Assembly (NCBI GenBank): GCA_025355705.1
Contig: JANXZD010000284.1
Location: 1-8,446 of the forward strand
DNA: 8,446 bases
Source: Bacteroidota bacterium
Lineage (GTDB): Bacteria > Bacteroidota > Ignavibacteria > UBA10030 > UBA8401
Direction: 5' to 3'
How positions within the stretch are numbered: the first letter of the stretch is position 1; each line of letters opens with the position of its first letter. Below are positions 6,616 to 8,446 of this stretch, piece after piece. The notes beneath the pieces are model-generated. The model saw only the letters and a list, made by a program, of their open reading frames with translations. It made no database searches and was not told the origin of the DNA. The position numbers and the translations under genes are program-made.

Positions 6616-6643
6616 TATAAGTTCTAAGTAATAAGTTATAAGG
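6616..6643 (+). repeat. Left heptamer array of the four-helix-bundle cassette
   Basis: Four abutting 7-bp units of the form nnTAAGT: TATAAGT (6616-6622), TCTAAGT (6623-6629), AATAAGT (6630-6636) and TATAAGG (6637-6643). The last unit runs into the Shine-Dalgarno sequence AAGGAG (6640-6645) of the following gene. The array is the inverted counterpart of the one at 7009-7036, and the outermost 9 bp, GTTATAAGT (6614-6622), are a perfect inverted match of 7030-7038. Confidence 0.8.
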
Positions 6644-6652
6644 AGTTTGACT

Positions 6653-7009
6653 ATGCAAAATTTTAAGAAGTTGATGGTTTGGGAAAAAGCACACCAGTTA
6701 ACATTAGATGTGTATGCACTAACCAAAAAATTCCCTAAAGATGAGATGTTTGCTTTGACAAGTCAAATTAGAAGAGCATCATCATCAGTTGCGGCGAATA
6801 TTGCTGAAGGATGCGGTCGAAAGTCTAAGAATGAGTTTTCGCATTTTTTAGCAATTGCAATAGGTTCGATTAGCGAAGTTGAATATTTTCTGCTCCTTTC
6901 AAAAGACTTGAACTATATGACTCAAACAGAATATGAAAAATTAAATAGTATGGCGAATGAGACAAAACGAATGTTAATTTCCTTCCAACAAAAAGTAGAG
7001 CAACAATAA
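6653..7009 (+). CDS. Four-helix-bundle protein (S23 / 23S rRNA intervening-sequence protein family)
   Basis: A 118-residue, all-helical protein with the family signature: FKKLMVWEKAHQL at the N-terminus, then FPKDEMFALTSQIRRASSSV leading into AANIAEGCGR, then EFSHFLAIAIGS, EVEYFLLLSKDLNY and a C-terminal helix. The family was first seen as ORFs inside intervening sequences of 23S rRNA (as in Leptospira) and includes Avd, the accessory protein of diversity-generating retroelements; members are small, often pentameric and thought to bind nucleic acid. No function is proven for stand-alone copies. No reverse transcriptase or rRNA is near. Start: an in-frame TTG at 6647 would lie only 1 nt after the Shine-Dalgarno sequence, whereas the ATG at 6653 is 7 nt behind AAGGAG (6640-6645) and gives the usual MQNFKKLMVWEKA start. 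It sits between the candidate riboswitch leader and metH, flanked tightly by inverted heptamer arrays. Confidence 0.93.
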   Translation: MQNFKKLMVWEKAHQLTLDVYALTKKFPKDEMFALTSQIRRASSSVAANIAEGCGRKSKNEFSHFLAIAIGSISEVEYFLLLSKDLNYMTQTEYEKLNSMANETKRMLISFQQKVEQQ

Positions 7010-7036
7010 CTTACTACTTCTAACTTAAGACTTATA
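7009..7036 (+). repeat. Right heptamer array of the four-helix-bundle cassette
   Basis: Four abutting units of the form ACTTnnn: ACTTACT (7009-7015), ACTTCTA (7016-7022), ACTTAAG (7023-7029) and ACTTATA (7030-7036). The first begins on the last base of the four-helix-bundle stop codon. In reverse complement the units read nnTAAGT (one nnGAAGT), like the left array. Without gaps, 21 of 28 positions of the two arrays are complementary. The metH start codon follows 11 bp later. Confidence 0.8.
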
Positions 7037-7047
7037 ACATTTCACAA

Positions 7048-8446
7048 ATGAATAAAAACTTCTTACAAGTGTTGAATGAAAAGATCGTCGTGTTTGACGG
7101 TGCAATGGGAACGAATATCCAGACGCAAAATCTTACTGCGGATGATTTTGGCGGCGAACATTTGAACGGCTGCAATGAATATCTTCTTATCTCTAAACCA
7201 TCGGCGATAGAAAAAGTGCATTCTGAATTTCTTGCTGCGGGCGTTGATGTTATTGAAACCGATACATTCGGTTCATCGTCATTGGTACTGGGAGAATATG
7301 ACCTGCAGGATCGTGCATATGAGATCAGTAGAAAAGGTGCAGAATTAGCAAAAAAAATTGCGAAAGAATTTTCGACTACATCGCATCCCAGATTTGTTGC
7401 CGGGTCGATTGGTCCGACGACAAAACTTCCATCGCTTGGACATATTTCTTTCCGTGATATGGAAAAAACGTATTACGAACAGATCGCCGGCCTCGTTGAA
7501 GGGGGAGCCGATTTATTGATCGTAGAAACGTGTCAGGATGTTCTCCAAATTAAAGCTGCACTTGGTGCAGCATTTGGCTATTTCAAAGACAAACGGATCA
7601 AACTTCCCGTCATGGCTTCGATTACGATCGAAACAATGGGAACAATGTTGATGGGAACTGAAGTTTCTGCAGCACTTACTGCATTGGATCCGTACGATCT
7701 TTCTGTCATTGGAATGAATTGTGCGACAGGTCCCAAAGAAATGTCGGAACATATTCGATACCTCACTCAAAATTCCCGTATCCCCGTCTCATGTATTCCA
7801 AACGCCGGACTTCCCGAAAATGTCGGCGGTGTTGCACATTATCATCTCTCTCCGGATGAGATGGTCAAGTGGCTTTCTCATTTCGTAAATGATTTTGGTG
7901 TGAACGTTGTCGGCGGTTGTTGTGGTACTCGCCCCGAACATTTAAAAGCAGTCGTTAATGCGCTTTCTGGAATTGTTCCGAAAAGAAGAAATATTGAAAA
8001 CCAGCCGTCCGTTTCAAGCTTATATTCCAGCGTTACAATGGAAATGAAACCCGCTCCATTGATCGTTGGTGAGCGGACAAATGCAAATGGGTCTAAAAAA
8101 TTCCGTGACCTACTTCAGGCGGAAGATTACGACGGTATGGTCACAATGGCAAAAGAAGCGCTCAAAGAAGGGGCGCATGTTCTTGATGTCTGCGTTGCAT
8201 ATGTTGGACGTGATGAAGTGAAAGACATGAAAGAATTTGTTTTACGTCTCAATACGCAAGTTCCGTTGCCATTGGTCATCGATTCTACCGAAGCGCCGGT
8301 GATTGAAGCTGCATTGGAATTATGTGCGGGGAAAGCGATTGTCAATTCTGTCAATCTTGAAGATGGAGAAGAACGATTTGAACTGGTTTGTCCTTTGGCA
8401 AAAAAATACGGCGCTGCTTTAGTGGTGGGCTGTATCGATGACGATC
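7048..8446 (+). CDS. metH: Cobalamin-dependent methionine synthase, N-terminal part (cut by right edge)
   Basis: The frame is open from the ATG at 7048 through the window edge (466 complete codons). Two modules are seen. The homocysteine-binding barrel (about 1-310) has VFDGAMGTNIQ (15-25), ETDTFGSS (70-77), GSIGPTTKLPS (119-129) and the zinc-binding cysteines C225 in GMNCATGP and C291-C292 in GGCCGTRPEH. The pterin-binding barrel begins about 335 with LIVGERTNANGSKKF (338-352), AHVLDVCVAY (376-385) and PLVIDSTEAPVIEAAL (408-423). The zinc and folate domain order is that of MetH; a long continuation with B12-binding modules is expected to the right but not visible. Family role: transfers the methyl group of 5-methyltetrahydrofolate to homocysteine through B12, in the cytoplasm. 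No Shine-Dalgarno sequence precedes the ATG. Likely regulated by the leader at 6465-6584, with the four-helix-bundle gene lying between. Confidence 0.95.
   Translation, partial: MNKNFLQVLNEKIVVFDGAMGTNIQTQNLTADDFGGEHLNGCNEYLLISKPSAIEKVHSEFLAAGVDVIETDTFGSSSLVLGEYDLQDRAYEISRKGAELAKKIAKEFSTTSHPRFVAGSIGPTTKLPSLGHISFRDMEKTYYEQIAGLVEGGADLLIVETCQDVLQIKAALGAAFGYFKDKRIKLPVMASITIETMGTMLMGTEVSAALTALDPYDLSVIGMNCATGPKEMSEHIRYLTQNSRIPVSCIPNAGLPENVGGVAHYHLSPDEMVKWLSHFVNDFGVNVVGGCCGTRPEHLKAVVNALSGIVPKRRNIENQPSVSSLYSSVTMEMKPAPLIVGERTNANGSKKFRDLLQAEDYDGMVTMAKEALKEGAHVLDVCVAYVGRDEVKDMKEFVLRLNTQVPLPLVIDSTEAPVIEAALELCAGKAIVNSVNLEDGEERFELVCPLAKKYGAALVVGCIDDD

Noticed and set aside
6614..7038. Diversity-generating retroelement with this gene as avd
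   Set aside because: No reverse transcriptase, template repeat or variable repeat is present in the window.
6614..7038. CRISPR array
   Set aside because: The repeats are 7 bp, abut without spacers, and are inverted between the two sides.

Overview
The window is moderately AT-rich and has the compact, mostly SD-poor gene starts of a Bacteroidota/Chlorobiota/Ignavibacteriota-type bacterium. The clues are several starts with no Shine-Dalgarno sequence, a short divergent RsmI-like methylase, a cytoplasmic thioredoxin fold joined to a DipZ-type C-terminal module, and an S23-type four-helix-bundle gene. The lineage is an inference from gene style; there is no rRNA here.

Left end, minus strand (1-1715): a long TPR protein of 473 aa is read leftward and closed by a strong hairpin terminator at 235-265. 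Beyond it lies the N-terminal part of shikimate dehydrogenase (aroE), cut by the window edge. A 183-bp divergent spacer (1716-1898) separates the TPR gene from the plus-strand genes.

Middle, plus strand (1899-6370): five tightly packed genes look like one operon: dut (dUTPase), an AI-2E/PerM-family membrane protein, an RsmI-like tetrapyrrole-methylase-fold methyltransferase, a thioredoxin-fold protein without its CXXC plus a DipZ-like C-terminal module, and an FMN oxidoreductase of the nitronate monooxygenase/FabK family. Gaps are 15, 33, 40 and 4 bp. Apart from dut (nucleotide sanitation), they share no obvious pathway.

Right end (6371-8446): the 282-bp spacer after the FMN oxidoreductase is structured. 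It holds a hairpin (6416-6448), a candidate SAM-II-like pseudoknot aptamer (6465-6525) and a Rho-independent terminator (6552-6584). The 5' arm of the terminator can pair with the aptamer's 3' edge, as expected of a transcriptional OFF switch. The next pathway gene, metH (methionine synthase, from 7048 to the right edge), is the natural target.

Between leader and metH sits a small four-helix-bundle gene (6653-7009). It is bracketed by two arrays of four 7-bp repeats in opposite orientation, the first running into its Shine-Dalgarno sequence and the second starting on the last base of its stop codon. The simplest reading is a compact cassette inserted between a SAM-responsive leader and metH. 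The leader and the cassette are the two most interesting things in the window.
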